NCBI GenBank assembly: GCA_004298465.1
Contig: SCRT01000001.1
Coordinates: 366,516 to 430,515 of the forward strand
Origin: Nevskiaceae bacterium
GTDB lineage: Bacteria; Pseudomonadota; Gammaproteobacteria; Nevskiales; Nevskiaceae
Direction of reading: 5' to 3'
DNA: 64,000 bases
A program made the translations under genes and the position numbers. The notes below the pieces were generated by a model that worked only from the letters and a program-made list of their open reading frames with translations, made no database searches and was not told where the DNA came from. The stretch's first letter is position 1; each line of letters opens with the position of its first letter. Shown here one piece after another: positions 42,910-49,528 of this stretch.

Positions 42910-43626
42910 ATGGTGACGAAAATTCCGCGTTACTGGGTGGTTCTGGCTTCGGCGGGAGGCGGCAGCCGCATGAACCTGGGGCGACCGAAACAATATTTTG
43001 CCGTGGCCGGAAAGTCGGTTCTGGAGTGGAGCCTGGCTCCATTCCTTGAAGCCGACTGGATCGATGGCGTGGTACTGGCGCTGCAGGCCGGGGACGGTGA
43101 ATTCGCACGCCTGCCGATTGCGCACCACCCGAAGATCGTGGTCGTGACGGGCGGCAAGACGCGCGCTGCGTCCGTGGTGGCCGGGCTGGCCCGTGTCGAG
43201 GCGCTAACGGACCGGCGCCATGGGCCGGTCTACGTGCTGGTACACGACGCCGCCCGGCCGTGCGTGACGGTGGACGACATCGAGCGGTTGTGCGACGAAG
43301 CTGACGACGAGCAGGGTGGCCTGCTGGCTGTGCCATTGACGGAAACGCTCAAGAAGAGCCTGCGGGAGCGCGCGCACGGAACTTCCGATGCGCGCGCGCT
43401 GTGGCGCGCCCAGTCGCCGCAGATGTTCCGCCTCGATCGCCTGCAGGCCGCGATGGCTGACTGCTTGGCCAGCGGCGCCGAACCGGCTGACGAATCCGAG
43501 GCCATGGAACGCGCGGGCTATCACCCGCGCCTGGTGCGCGGCCGCGAAAGCAACATCAAGATCACTTACGCGGAAGACGTACCGCTCGTCGAATTCTGGC
43601 TGTCGCGCGCGGAGTGGCTGCGCTGA
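42910..43626 (+). CDS. ispD: 2-C-methyl-D-erythritol 4-phosphate cytidylyltransferase
   Basis: IspD is the third enzyme of the MEP isoprenoid pathway. The 238 residues keep the CTP loop SAGGGSRMNLGRPKQY, VHDAARPCV, AQSPQMFR and the substrate-binding NIKIT segment. The Asp-Thr pair of the enteric enzyme is Glu-Thr (LTETLKK). I see no sign of decay. The usual partner ispF does not follow; a 261-base gap and a P450 come next. Retention of ispD suggests the MEP route is active although dxr is not in its usual site. An inverted repeat lies in the leader. Confidence 0.93.
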   Translation: MVTKIPRYWVVLASAGGGSRMNLGRPKQYFAVAGKSVLEWSLAPFLEADWIDGVVLALQAGDGEFARLPIAHHPKIVVVTGGKTRAASVVAGLARVEALTDRRHGPVYVLVHDAARPCVTVDDIERLCDEADDEQGGLLAVPLTETLKKSLRERAHGTSDARALWRAQSPQMFRLDRLQAAMADCLASGAEPADESEAMERAGYHPRLVRGRESNIKITYAEDVPLVEFWLSRAEWLR

Positions 43627-43683
43627 ACGCCAGTTAGCGGCACTCGGCGTTTGCGATTGCCACGCTGCTGTTGCCGCGCCAAG

Positions 43684-43696
43684 ATGGTGGCACCAT
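43684..43696. promoter_or_regulatory. 13-bp palindrome upstream of the P450
   Basis: ATGGTG-G-CACCAT is a perfect palindrome centred at 43690, 58 bases after the ispD stop and about 190 bases before the P450 start. It is the first of three dyads in this gap and could be a regulator half-site pair. Confidence 0.45.
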
Positions 43697-43726
43697 GTCG
43701 TGCGACTCGTTGCATTCGCACAGTTT

Positions 43727-43756
43727 GCGTAAGTGACTGCAGGACGCCACTTATGC
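43727..43756. promoter_or_regulatory. dyad upstream of the P450, operator-like
   Basis: The arms GCGTAAGTG (43727-43735) and CACTTATGC (43748-43756) are complementary at eight of nine positions, with a G-T pair at the ninth, and are separated by 12 bases. The 30-bp total span fits a dimeric regulator spanning about three helical turns. Confidence 0.5.
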
Positions 43757-43784
43757 TCATGTTTACGTCCCGTCTTGGGCCCAT

Positions 43785-43813
43785 ACCACAGGCGGGCTTT
43801 GTCGCTGTGTGGT
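43785..43813. promoter_or_regulatory. third inverted repeat upstream of the P450
   Basis: ACCACA (43785-43790) and TGTGGT (43808-43813) are perfect 6-base complements with a 17-base spacer. On its own it is weak; it gains weight from lying between two other dyads and a terminator. Confidence 0.35.
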
Positions 43814-43834
43814 TCTGTCACTCTTGATTACAGG

Positions 43835-43854
43835 GCGTCGTCAACGACGCTTTT
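43835..43854 (+). terminator. intrinsic terminator or attenuator before the P450
   Basis: GCGTCG (43835-43840), TCAA loop, CGACGC (43845-43850) and TTTT form a compact intrinsic terminator 33 bases before the P450 start codon. No promoter fits between it and the P450 ribosome binding site at 43874, so P450 transcripts probably must pass it. It may therefore act as an attenuator. Confidence 0.65.
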
Positions 43855-43887
43855 GATAACTGTCGAATAAATTGGAGGAGAGTGCAC

Positions 43888-45198
43888 ATGAGGACCAAGA
43901 TCCCCGTCGAATTGATTGAGCCGGCGTTCAACCCGGCAACTTTCGGCATTGGCCGGCGAGAGGCCATCGACAACCTGTTTCGACGCCTGCGCAAGGACTA
44001 CCCGCTGGGGCTTGCGGAAGTCCCGGGCTATGACCCGCACTGGATCGTCACGAAGTACAACGATATCCGCGAAGTGACGAGCCACGACAGCGTCTTCCAC
44101 AGCGCAGATCGCTCCAAGACGCTGGCCTCGCAGATTGCTGAAAAGCTGATGCGCGACTACACCGGCGGCCTGCCGACGATCTTCAAGACCCTGGTCCACA
44201 TGGACGATCCGGAGCACGCCAAGCACCGCGCCGTGACCCAGGCCCGCTTCTACCCGCAAGTCATCGCCAAGCTGGAGCCGTGGGTACGCGAGAAGGCGCG
44301 CCGCTACATTGACGAATTCATCGAGAAAGGCCCGGGTACTGACTTTGCCACCGAGCTGGCGTTTCCCTACCCGGCGGAAGTGGTGCTGTCGATCCTCGGC
44401 TTCCCGCGCGAAGACCATACCAAGTTGCTGGATCTGACGCACTGGCTGTTCTGCTATGCCGACCCGGACCTGTGCCGGCCGGGAGCTAACATCACCGACC
44501 CGCAGGAGATCATCCGCACCTGGGATATCGTCTACAACGAGTTCAAGGACTACTTCCTGCCGCGGGTTCTGGCGCGCCGCAAATGCCCGATGGACGACCT
44601 GACTTCCGTGATCGCCAACGGCGAAGTCGACGGCTGCCCGATCAACGAGCGCAACCTCGTCAGCTACCTCGTCATCCTGGCCACGGCCGGGCACGACTCG
44701 TCGGCGGCGACGACCGCGATGACGATGTGGACGATGGCCGAGAATCCGGCACTGTTTCACCGCATCAAGGAAAACCCGCAGCTGCTGCCCGGTTTCGTCG
44801 AGGAATCCATCCGCTGGGCCAGCCCGGTGCAGCAGTTCGTGCGGTCCGCCACGCAGGACTACACCCTGCGCGGGCAGGACATCAAGAAAGGTGAGCTGGT
44901 CTATCTGTCCTACGTCTCCGGTAACCGTGACGAGGAAGCCTTCAAGGATCCCTTCACCTTCGATCCAGAACGCAAGCCCAATCGCCACCTGGCCTTCAGC
45001 TATGGCCCGCACATCTGCCTGGGTCAGCATCTGGCCCGGCTGGAGATGCGGGTGCTGTGGGAAGAATTGCTGCCGCGCCTGGAGTCGGTCGAAATGGCCG
45101 CGCCGGGCAAGTTCACGGAATCGGAATTCGTGTGCGGTCCGAAGTCGGTACCGATCAATTTCAAGCTCGCCAAGCAGGTTGAGAGGGCCGTGGCATGA
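43888..45198 (+). CDS. cytochrome P450 monooxygenase
   Basis: This is a 436-residue soluble bacterial P450. The heme-ligand loop is FSYGPHICLGQ with Cys377. The I-helix oxygen motif is AGHDSS at 267-272, with Ser where Thr is usual. The K-helix ExxR is EESIRW. There is no membrane anchor, as is typical of bacterial class I enzymes that take electrons from a separate small protein. A rubredoxin gene overlaps the stop codon (ATGA) and is the obvious candidate donor. GGAGGAG lies 7 bases before the ATG at 43888. The substrate is unknown; relatives act on terpenes, sterols or fatty acids. Confidence 0.93.
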   Translation: MRTKIPVELIEPAFNPATFGIGRREAIDNLFRRLRKDYPLGLAEVPGYDPHWIVTKYNDIREVTSHDSVFHSADRSKTLASQIAEKLMRDYTGGLPTIFKTLVHMDDPEHAKHRAVTQARFYPQVIAKLEPWVREKARRYIDEFIEKGPGTDFATELAFPYPAEVVLSILGFPREDHTKLLDLTHWLFCYADPDLCRPGANITDPQEIIRTWDIVYNEFKDYFLPRVLARRKCPMDDLTSVIANGEVDGCPINERNLVSYLVILATAGHDSSAATTAMTMWTMAENPALFHRIKENPQLLPGFVEESIRWASPVQQFVRSATQDYTLRGQDIKKGELVYLSYVSGNRDEEAFKDPFTFDPERKPNRHLAFSYGPHICLGQHLARLEMRVLWEELLPRLESVEMAAPGKFTESEFVCGPKSVPINFKLAKQVERAVA

Positions 45199-45374
45199 GC
45201 GACCAGCCCTACCGCCGCTATCAGTGCGTGATCTGCGGCGAGATCTACGACGAGGCGCTCGGCGTTCCGGAGCTCGGGGTAGCACCCGGCACGCGCTGGG
45301 AAGATGTCCCGGACGACTGGACATGCGTTGATTGCGGGGCGCCGAAATCCGAGTACGTGTTGCTCGAAGACTGA
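45195..45374 (+). CDS. rubredoxin
   Basis: This 59-residue rubredoxin binds one Fe with four Cys: YQCVICGEIYDEA and WTCVDCGAPKSEY. The segment GVAPGTRWEDVPDDW matches rubredoxins that serve alkane hydroxylases. The second iron loop reads CVDCG where most have CPDCG. The ATG at 45195 overlaps the P450 stop codon by four bases, so the two are translated together. This strongly suggests that it carries electrons to the P450, replacing the usual [2Fe-2S] ferredoxin. No reductase gene is nearby. Confidence 0.93.
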   Translation: MSDQPYRRYQCVICGEIYDEALGVPELGVAPGTRWEDVPDDWTCVDCGAPKSEYVLLED

Positions 45375-45390
45375 TTCGGGCAGTTCCTGG

Positions 45391-45429
45391 GGGCCGCCCC
45401 TGTGCCATAGCCGGGAGGGGCGGTCCGTT
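45391..45429 (+). terminator. hairpin after the rubredoxin gene
   Basis: GGGCCGCCCCT (45391-45401) pairs with AGGGGCGGTCC (45416-45426) over 11 bases with one G-T pair and a 14-base loop; GTTT follows. This is terminator-like, with a short T-run, and probably ends the P450-rubredoxin transcript. Confidence 0.6.
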
Positions 45430-45452
45430 TCCGGTTTCCCGGAGGGTTGTTC

Positions 45453-45866
45453 ATGATGACATTCATGTGGACGGTGCGCGCCGTTGCGGTGATCGCGCTG
45501 GTTACGGGCGCCATCGACGTGCTGGTCGGGTTGCGTGGCCAGAAGCTTATCGGTGCTGCGCTGGGCGAGGGTTACCGCGATCCGCTGCTGAACAGCCAGT
45601 TCCGCTACCTGGGCGCGGTGTGGTTCGGCTTCGGCGTCCTGTTGTGGTATTGCACGCTTGGCATTCCCGAGCATGCGGGGCTCCTCTACGGCGCGTTCGC
45701 CGTGGTTTTCCTGGGGGGATTGGGACGGATCGCCTCGGTCGTGCAGTTCGGATTTCCGTCCTCGGCGGGTGGCCGCAACTTCGTGGTCATCGCCATCGCC
45801 ATCGAGGTTATCGGCATGCCGCTGCTGGGATTCTGGTTGCAGAAGCTGCTGACTGGCGGCGCCTGA
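45453..45866 (+). CDS. DUF4345-like four-helix membrane protein
   Basis: This 137-residue protein has four predicted membrane helices (about 5-25, 50-67, 73-95 and 108-130). The motif between helices 1 and 2, DPLLNSQFRYLGAVWFGFG, is characteristic of DUF4345 proteins. The function is unknown. The ATG at 45453 has GGAGGG 7 bases upstream. It lies between the P450-rubredoxin pair and the dienoyl-CoA reductase-like gene, but a terminator-like hairpin precedes it. Confidence 0.78.
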   Translation: MMTFMWTVRAVAVIALVTGAIDVLVGLRGQKLIGAALGEGYRDPLLNSQFRYLGAVWFGFGVLLWYCTLGIPEHAGLLYGAFAVVFLGGLGRIASVVQFGFPSSAGGRNFVVIAIAIEVIGMPLLGFWLQKLLTGGA

Positions 45867-45916
45867 TCCGGCTCGACCCCGGCTTCGATATCAAGGCGCA
45901 CATTGATTCCGCGTTC

Positions 45917-45942
45917 CTTGCCATCGGTGCAGCCATGGCAAG
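45917..45942. promoter_or_regulatory. 8-bp inverted repeat upstream of the SDR gene
   Basis: CTTGCCAT (45917-45924) and ATGGCAAG (45935-45942) are perfect complements separated by 10 bases. The span of 26 bp fits an operator. It lies 70 bases before the SDR start. Confidence 0.5.
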
Positions 45943-45973
45943 CCCTGCGAAATCGTGAAATAAAGGGGGCCAT

Positions 45974-45990
45974 CGCGCATTCGATGCGCG
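45974..45990. promoter_or_regulatory. 17-bp palindromic hairpin before the SDR gene
   Basis: CGCGCAT-TCG-ATGCGCG is a perfect 7-bp dyad, framed by GGGG (45965-45968) and CCCC (45993-45996), which extends the RNA stem. It ends 22 bases before the SDR start, next to the AAGGAG ribosome binding site, so it could act as an operator or an mRNA structure. Confidence 0.5.
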
Positions 45991-46011
45991 TACCCCGTGC
46001 AAGGAGTTTGA

Positions 46012-46797
46012 ATGGAATTCCGTGACAAGGTGATATTCGTTGCCGGGGGCACGACCGGCATCAATTTCGGGATCGCGAAATCCTTCGCCGAACAGGGGGC
46101 GAAGGTTGCGGTGCTGAGCCGCAAGCAGGAGAACATCGATGCCGCGCTGGCCGCCCTGCGCGCCAAGGGAGGGCAGGCAATCGGTTTTGCCGCAGACGTC
46201 CGCCAGATCGATTCGCTCGCCGCCGCCTTTGCCGGTGTCGTCGCCAAATGGGGGGCAATCGACGTGCTGATCTCCGGTGCTGCCGGCAACTTCGTTGCGC
46301 CGGCTTCGGAATTGTCGGCCAATGGTTTCAAGACCGTGATTGACATCGATCTGCTCGGCTGTTTCAACGTCATGCGTGCGGCCTACCCACATCTGCGCAA
46401 GCCGGGCGCGGCAATCGTCAACATCAGTGCGCCGCAGTCTTGGCTGCCAACGCCATCCCAGATCCATGTCTGCGCGGCGAAGGCCGGCATCGACCAGATC
46501 ACGCGCACGGCGGCGATGGAATGGGGGCCGCAGGGCATTCGGGTCAACGCGATTGCGCCGGGCCCGATCGCGGATACTGAAGGCATGAAGCGCCTGGCGC
46601 CGACGCCGGCTTCGGCACAAGCCTGGGTCGAAAGTGTCCCGCTGCGCCGTTTTGGGACGAAGGATGAGCTGGGGCGCGTGGCGCAATGGCTGTGTTCAGA
46701 CGCTGCTGCCTATGTCACTGGCGTCGTGCTGCCGGTCGACGGTGGCTGGTCGTTGGGCGGTTCAAGTGCAATGACCCACGCGCTGACGGCGGTGTGA
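46012..46797 (+). CDS. SDR oxidoreductase, peroxisomal-type 2,4-dienoyl-CoA reductase-like
   Basis: This is a 261-residue Rossmann-fold SDR. The cofactor loop is AGGTTGINFGIAK (about 11-23). The catalytic Tyr of classic SDRs is replaced by Val153 while Lys157 remains (HVCAAKAG); Ser139 is present. This lack of Tyr, together with AAGNFVAPASELSANGFKTV, AAMEWGPQGIRVNAIAPGPI and the following TEGMKRL, matches eukaryotic peroxisomal 2,4-dienoyl-CoA reductase by eye. Such enzymes reduce dienoyl-CoA with NADPH during breakdown of polyunsaturated fatty acids. AAGGAG lies 8 bases before the ATG at 46012. Two dyads lie upstream. Confidence 0.85.
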   Translation: MEFRDKVIFVAGGTTGINFGIAKSFAEQGAKVAVLSRKQENIDAALAALRAKGGQAIGFAADVRQIDSLAAAFAGVVAKWGAIDVLISGAAGNFVAPASELSANGFKTVIDIDLLGCFNVMRAAYPHLRKPGAAIVNISAPQSWLPTPSQIHVCAAKAGIDQITRTAAMEWGPQGIRVNAIAPGPIADTEGMKRLAPTPASAQAWVESVPLRRFGTKDELGRVAQWLCSDAAAYVTGVVLPVDGGWSLGGSSAMTHALTAV

Positions 46798-46813
46798 TCG
46801 ACACGCGAACGGG

Positions 46814-47398
46814 TCAGGTCGAGGGCAGGGTGGCAGCAGCGCGCAGCAAGACATAGCTTGCCCCGCTGCCGCCGTGCTCGGGGCGGGCTTGGCAGAAGGC
46901 CAGCACGTCGTCGCGGCGCCGCAACCAGCCGCCCAGCAACGTACGCAACACCGGTCCGCGGCCGCTGGAGCGCAACCCCTTGCCGTGGATGATGCGCACG
47001 CAGCGCTGGTCGCGGTCACGGCACTCCATGATGAATTGCGCAACCGCAAGGTACGCTTGCTCGCGGTTCAGGCCATGCAAATCGATCTCGGCTTCGATGT
47101 GATAGCGACCGCGAACCAGCCGCCGCCAGACGCGGTCCTGGATGCCTGGCCCCCGGTATTGCAGTGTTTCCACGCAGTCCGCAAGGTCTGCATCGAATGG
47201 CCCGTCAAGCAGTTCGTGGAGAATGGCCTGTTCGTCGGCTTCGCGGCTGCGGGGGTGTGGCGCCGGTACCGCGCGCCGGGTGGCGGCATGGGCAACGGCG
47301 GAGCGGGGCTTCACGCCCGCCATGGCCGCCCGGAACAAGCCGCTGTCCTCGCCCTCCACGGGAACTTTGTGCAGTTGTTCGCGTGGAATCTGGATCAT
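46814..47398 (-). CDS. Smr domain protein
   Basis: This is a 194-residue protein with a C-terminal Smr domain (about 95-190): EIDLHGLNREQAYLAV at the start and VRIIHGKGLRSSGRGPVL in the core. The N-terminal 90 residues are charged and poorly conserved. Stand-alone Smr proteins of gammaproteobacteria (SmrA/SmrB type) are nucleases; SmrB cuts mRNA between collided ribosomes, and relatives keep the DLHGL and HGxG motifs seen here. The gene is convergent with the SDR gene (16-base gap). Confidence 0.9.
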   Translation of the reverse strand: MIQIPREQLHKVPVEGEDSGLFRAAMAGVKPRSAVAHAATRRAVPAPHPRSREADEQAILHELLDGPFDADLADCVETLQYRGPGIQDRVWRRLVRGRYHIEAEIDLHGLNREQAYLAVAQFIMECRDRDQRCVRIIHGKGLRSSGRGPVLRTLLGGWLRRRDDVLAFCQARPEHGGSGASYVLLRAAATLPST

Positions 47399-47657
47399 GT
47401 GTTGATCTTAAAGAATCCGGCGCTGGATGGCACCCACGAGACACGCAAAGAGAACGGACTGTCTTGATGGCAATCACCTCGTCGGCTTTCGACGACTCCC
47501 CTTCCTCGGAAGGAAGATTTACAGCGCTGAAAGCAAGGTAGGCAGTGTGAATTCTCCTTGAAGGGTGCCCGAAGGGCAGGGTGGTTGTCGGCCGGGGCGC
47601 AGGCCGAAGTGGCGGCTGGCCGCTGACGCCGTTTTCAGGAATATCGCGTGCAGGCCG

Positions 47658-47676
47658 TCGCCCCAGGGGCTCCTAC
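47658..47676 (-). repeat. REP-like element
   Basis: On the minus strand this reads GTAGGAGCCCCTGGGGCGA: the GTAGGAGC head, a CCCC-T-GGGG stem and a CGA end. This is the architecture of REP sequences of Pseudomonas and Xanthomonas relatives (GTAGGAGC head plus short imperfect palindrome). Only this copy was noticed in the window. Confidence 0.55.
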
Positions 47677-47879
47677 AGAAGAAGAAACAGAGTCTCTTGG
47701 GGGCCACCGGTGCAGCGAGTGTGCCCGCGATCCGTTGTGGCAGGAAACCAAGCGGCGGTAGCCGCACAGCCTTCCCCTGGCTGCTTGCTAATTATTGATT
47801 TTGTTGCGTGCAGGTGGCGGGGGCTGGTTGGGCTCGGTAAAATACACAGGGTCGCTGCAGTGCACCGTGCGCTGCGGCT

Positions 47880-47953
47880 CGGGCGCATGTCTTGGTGGGC
47901 CGCCCTCTTCGTTGCAAAACTTGATGTCGGGTGCATGTCTTGGTGGGCCGCCC
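47880..47953 (+). repeat. two 26-bp direct repeats upstream of panD
   Basis: Copies at 47880-47905 and 47928-47953 match at 25 of 26 positions, with an exact 48-base period. Each can form a small stem, GGGCG/CGCCC in the first and GGGTG/CGCCC in the second, so the one difference (C to T) keeps pairing as G-T. The second copy ends 26 bases before the panD start. The repeats look like paired regulatory motifs in the panD leader or promoter. Confidence 0.6.
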
Positions 47954-47979
47954 GGGGTCACCCTAGCGGAGATGTCCTG

Positions 47980-48360
47980 ATGGAACTGACCATGCTCAAG
48001 TGCAAATTGCACCGTGCGCGGGTCACCCACGCCGAGCTCGATTACGAAGGGTCATGCGCCATCGACGCACGGCTGCTGGAAATGGCCGGCATTCGTCAAT
48101 ACGAGCAGATCCATATCTACGATGTGACGAGCGGGAACCGGTTTTCCACCTACGCGATCCTTGCCGAACCCGGCAGCGGCATCATTTCAATCAATGGCGC
48201 GGCGGCACACAAGTCGCACGTCGGCGACGTCATCATCATCTGCGCCTACGTGCAGATGGCCGAGGCGGAAGCGCGGGTGCACAAGCCGAAGCTGGTGTAC
48301 ATGGACGCGCACAACAAGGTCGTTCGTACCGCCAACACCACCCCGGTGCAGGCGGCCTGA
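47980..48360 (+). CDS. panD: aspartate 1-decarboxylase
   Basis: PanD makes beta-alanine for pantothenate and CoA. The 126-residue proenzyme self-cleaves at Gly24-Ser25 (YEGSCAID) to give the pyruvoyl group. Lys9, Arg54 and Tyr58 of the active site are in place, and the [18 protein letters not shown] segment is typical. GGAG lies 8 bases before the ATG at 47980. The panBC genes are not in this window. Two direct repeats lie immediately upstream. Confidence 0.96.
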   Translation: MELTMLKCKLHRARVTHAELDYEGSCAIDARLLEMAGIRQYEQIHIYDVTSGNRFSTYAILAEPGSGIISINGAAAHKSHVGDVIIICAYVQMAEAEARVHKPKLVYMDAHNKVVRTANTTPVQAA

Positions 48361-48393
48361 GCCGACTGCGGCGGGGCTCTGCCCGCCGGTGTT

Positions 48394-49515
48394 TCAATCG
48401 TTGAAGAGGGTGCCCGAGGCGGCAGACACTGTGGGCTCTTGCGCCGGCTGGCGTGCGCGGTGTGCCTGTGCCCAGCGCACGTGTTCGCGCACGAGTTCAT
48501 CCGGGTGGTCTGCATGCCGTGCAAGGACGGCGTCGATGCGGGCGTCTGGGGGGGCGTTGCCGAGCGCGACGGCGATATTGCGCAGCCAGTTGCGGTAGCC
48601 GGTACGGCGTAGCGCCATGCCTTCCGTGTGTTTGAGCCACGTCGCTTCGTCCCATTCGAACAAGTCCACGAGCCACGCATTCTCCAGTCCGTGGCGGGGC
48701 TTGAAGTCCACCTCGTGGCTGGGTTGGGCATGGCGGTTCCACGGGCACGCGAGCTGGCAGTCGTCGCAGCCGAAGATACGGTTGCCGATGAGCGGGCGCA
48801 TGTCCAGCGGAATGGGGCCGTGGTGCTCGATGGTCAGATAGGAGATGCAGCGTCCGGCGTCGAGCTGGTAGGGCGCAATGATGGCGTGGGTGGGGCATAC
48901 GTCGATGCACGCCGTGCATTTTCCGCAGCCGTATCCGGCTTCGCGCGGGGTGGCTGTGGGTTGCAGTGGCAGGTCGGTGTAGATCTCGCCGAGCAGGAAG
49001 CTGGAGCCAATGTCGCGGTCGATGGTGAGGGTGTGCTTGCCGAACCAGCTCAGGCCGGCATTGCGGGCCAGGGCTTTTTCCAGCACCGGCGCGCTGTCGG
49101 TGAGCACGCGGTAGCCGTGCGGCGCCACCGTATCGGCAATGTGCTTGGCGAGCTGCAGCAGGCGTTTGCGCATCAACTTGTGGTATTCGCGCCCCAGCGC
49201 GTAGCGGGCAATGTAGGCGTGCCGGCCGTCGGCAAGCACTTCGCTGGCGTTGAACGAGGCCGGTGGGTTGCATGGCATGCGCGCGCTGATGACGGAAACC
49301 GTGCCCGGCCGCAGGCGTGCAGGTGTGGCGCGCATTTCCGGGTCGCGGGCAATCCACGCCATGTTTGCGTGCCGGCCGGCGGCCAGCCAGGTCCGCAGGT
49401 GGGTGAGGTCGTCGCCAAGCGCGAGGTGTGCGACGCCGGCGCGGTCGAAGCCGGCTTCCGCGGCCCACGCTTGCAGGCTGGAGTGCACGCGGCGATTCAG
49501 CTCATCCGCATCCAT
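48394..49515 (-). CDS. queG: epoxyqueuosine reductase QueG
   Basis: QueG reduces epoxyqueuosine in tRNA to queuosine with a cobalamin cofactor and two [4Fe-4S] clusters. The 373 residues show the N-terminal reductase fold, TDSAPVLEKALARNAGLSWFGKHT, ferredoxin clusters CGKCTACIDVCP and CDDCQLACPWN, and C-terminal HEAT-like helices (about 300-360). The gene starts 13 bases from nnr in the opposite direction, a standard arrangement in this class. Confidence 0.96.
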   Translation of the reverse strand: MDADELNRRVHSSLQAWAAEAGFDRAGVAHLALGDDLTHLRTWLAAGRHANMAWIARDPEMRATPARLRPGTVSVISARMPCNPPASFNASEVLADGRHAYIARYALGREYHKLMRKRLLQLAKHIADTVAPHGYRVLTDSAPVLEKALARNAGLSWFGKHTLTIDRDIGSSFLLGEIYTDLPLQPTATPREAGYGCGKCTACIDVCPTHAIIAPYQLDAGRCISYLTIEHHGPIPLDMRPLIGNRIFGCDDCQLACPWNRHAQPSHEVDFKPRHGLENAWLVDLFEWDEATWLKHTEGMALRRTGYRNWLRNIAVALGNAPPDARIDAVLARHADHPDELVREHVRWAQAHRARQPAQEPTVSAASGTLFND

Positions 49516-49528
49516 CTATACTTTTTCC

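Larger units (their letters stand above)
47399..47979. other. non-coding region, repeat- and hairpin-rich
   Basis: This 581-base gap between the Smr gene (start) and panD has no convincing gene; open frames lack family-like composition and ribosome binding sites. It holds several small hairpins: TGCCC-GAA-GGGCA (47564-47576) and TCGGCC (47588-47593) with GGCCGA (47602-47607). It also holds a REP-like element (47658-47676), an AT-rich stretch near 47785-47805 and two 26-bp direct repeats (47880-47953). A weak -10, TAAAAT at 47838-47843, could serve panD, but no good -35 is found. Confidence 0.7.

Noticed and set aside
47581..47979. In-frame N-terminal extension of panD through the repeat region
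   Set aside because: The extra 133 residues have no conservation pattern, PanD must begin near the self-cleavage site with a short N-terminus, and ATG 47980 has a proper ribosome binding site.
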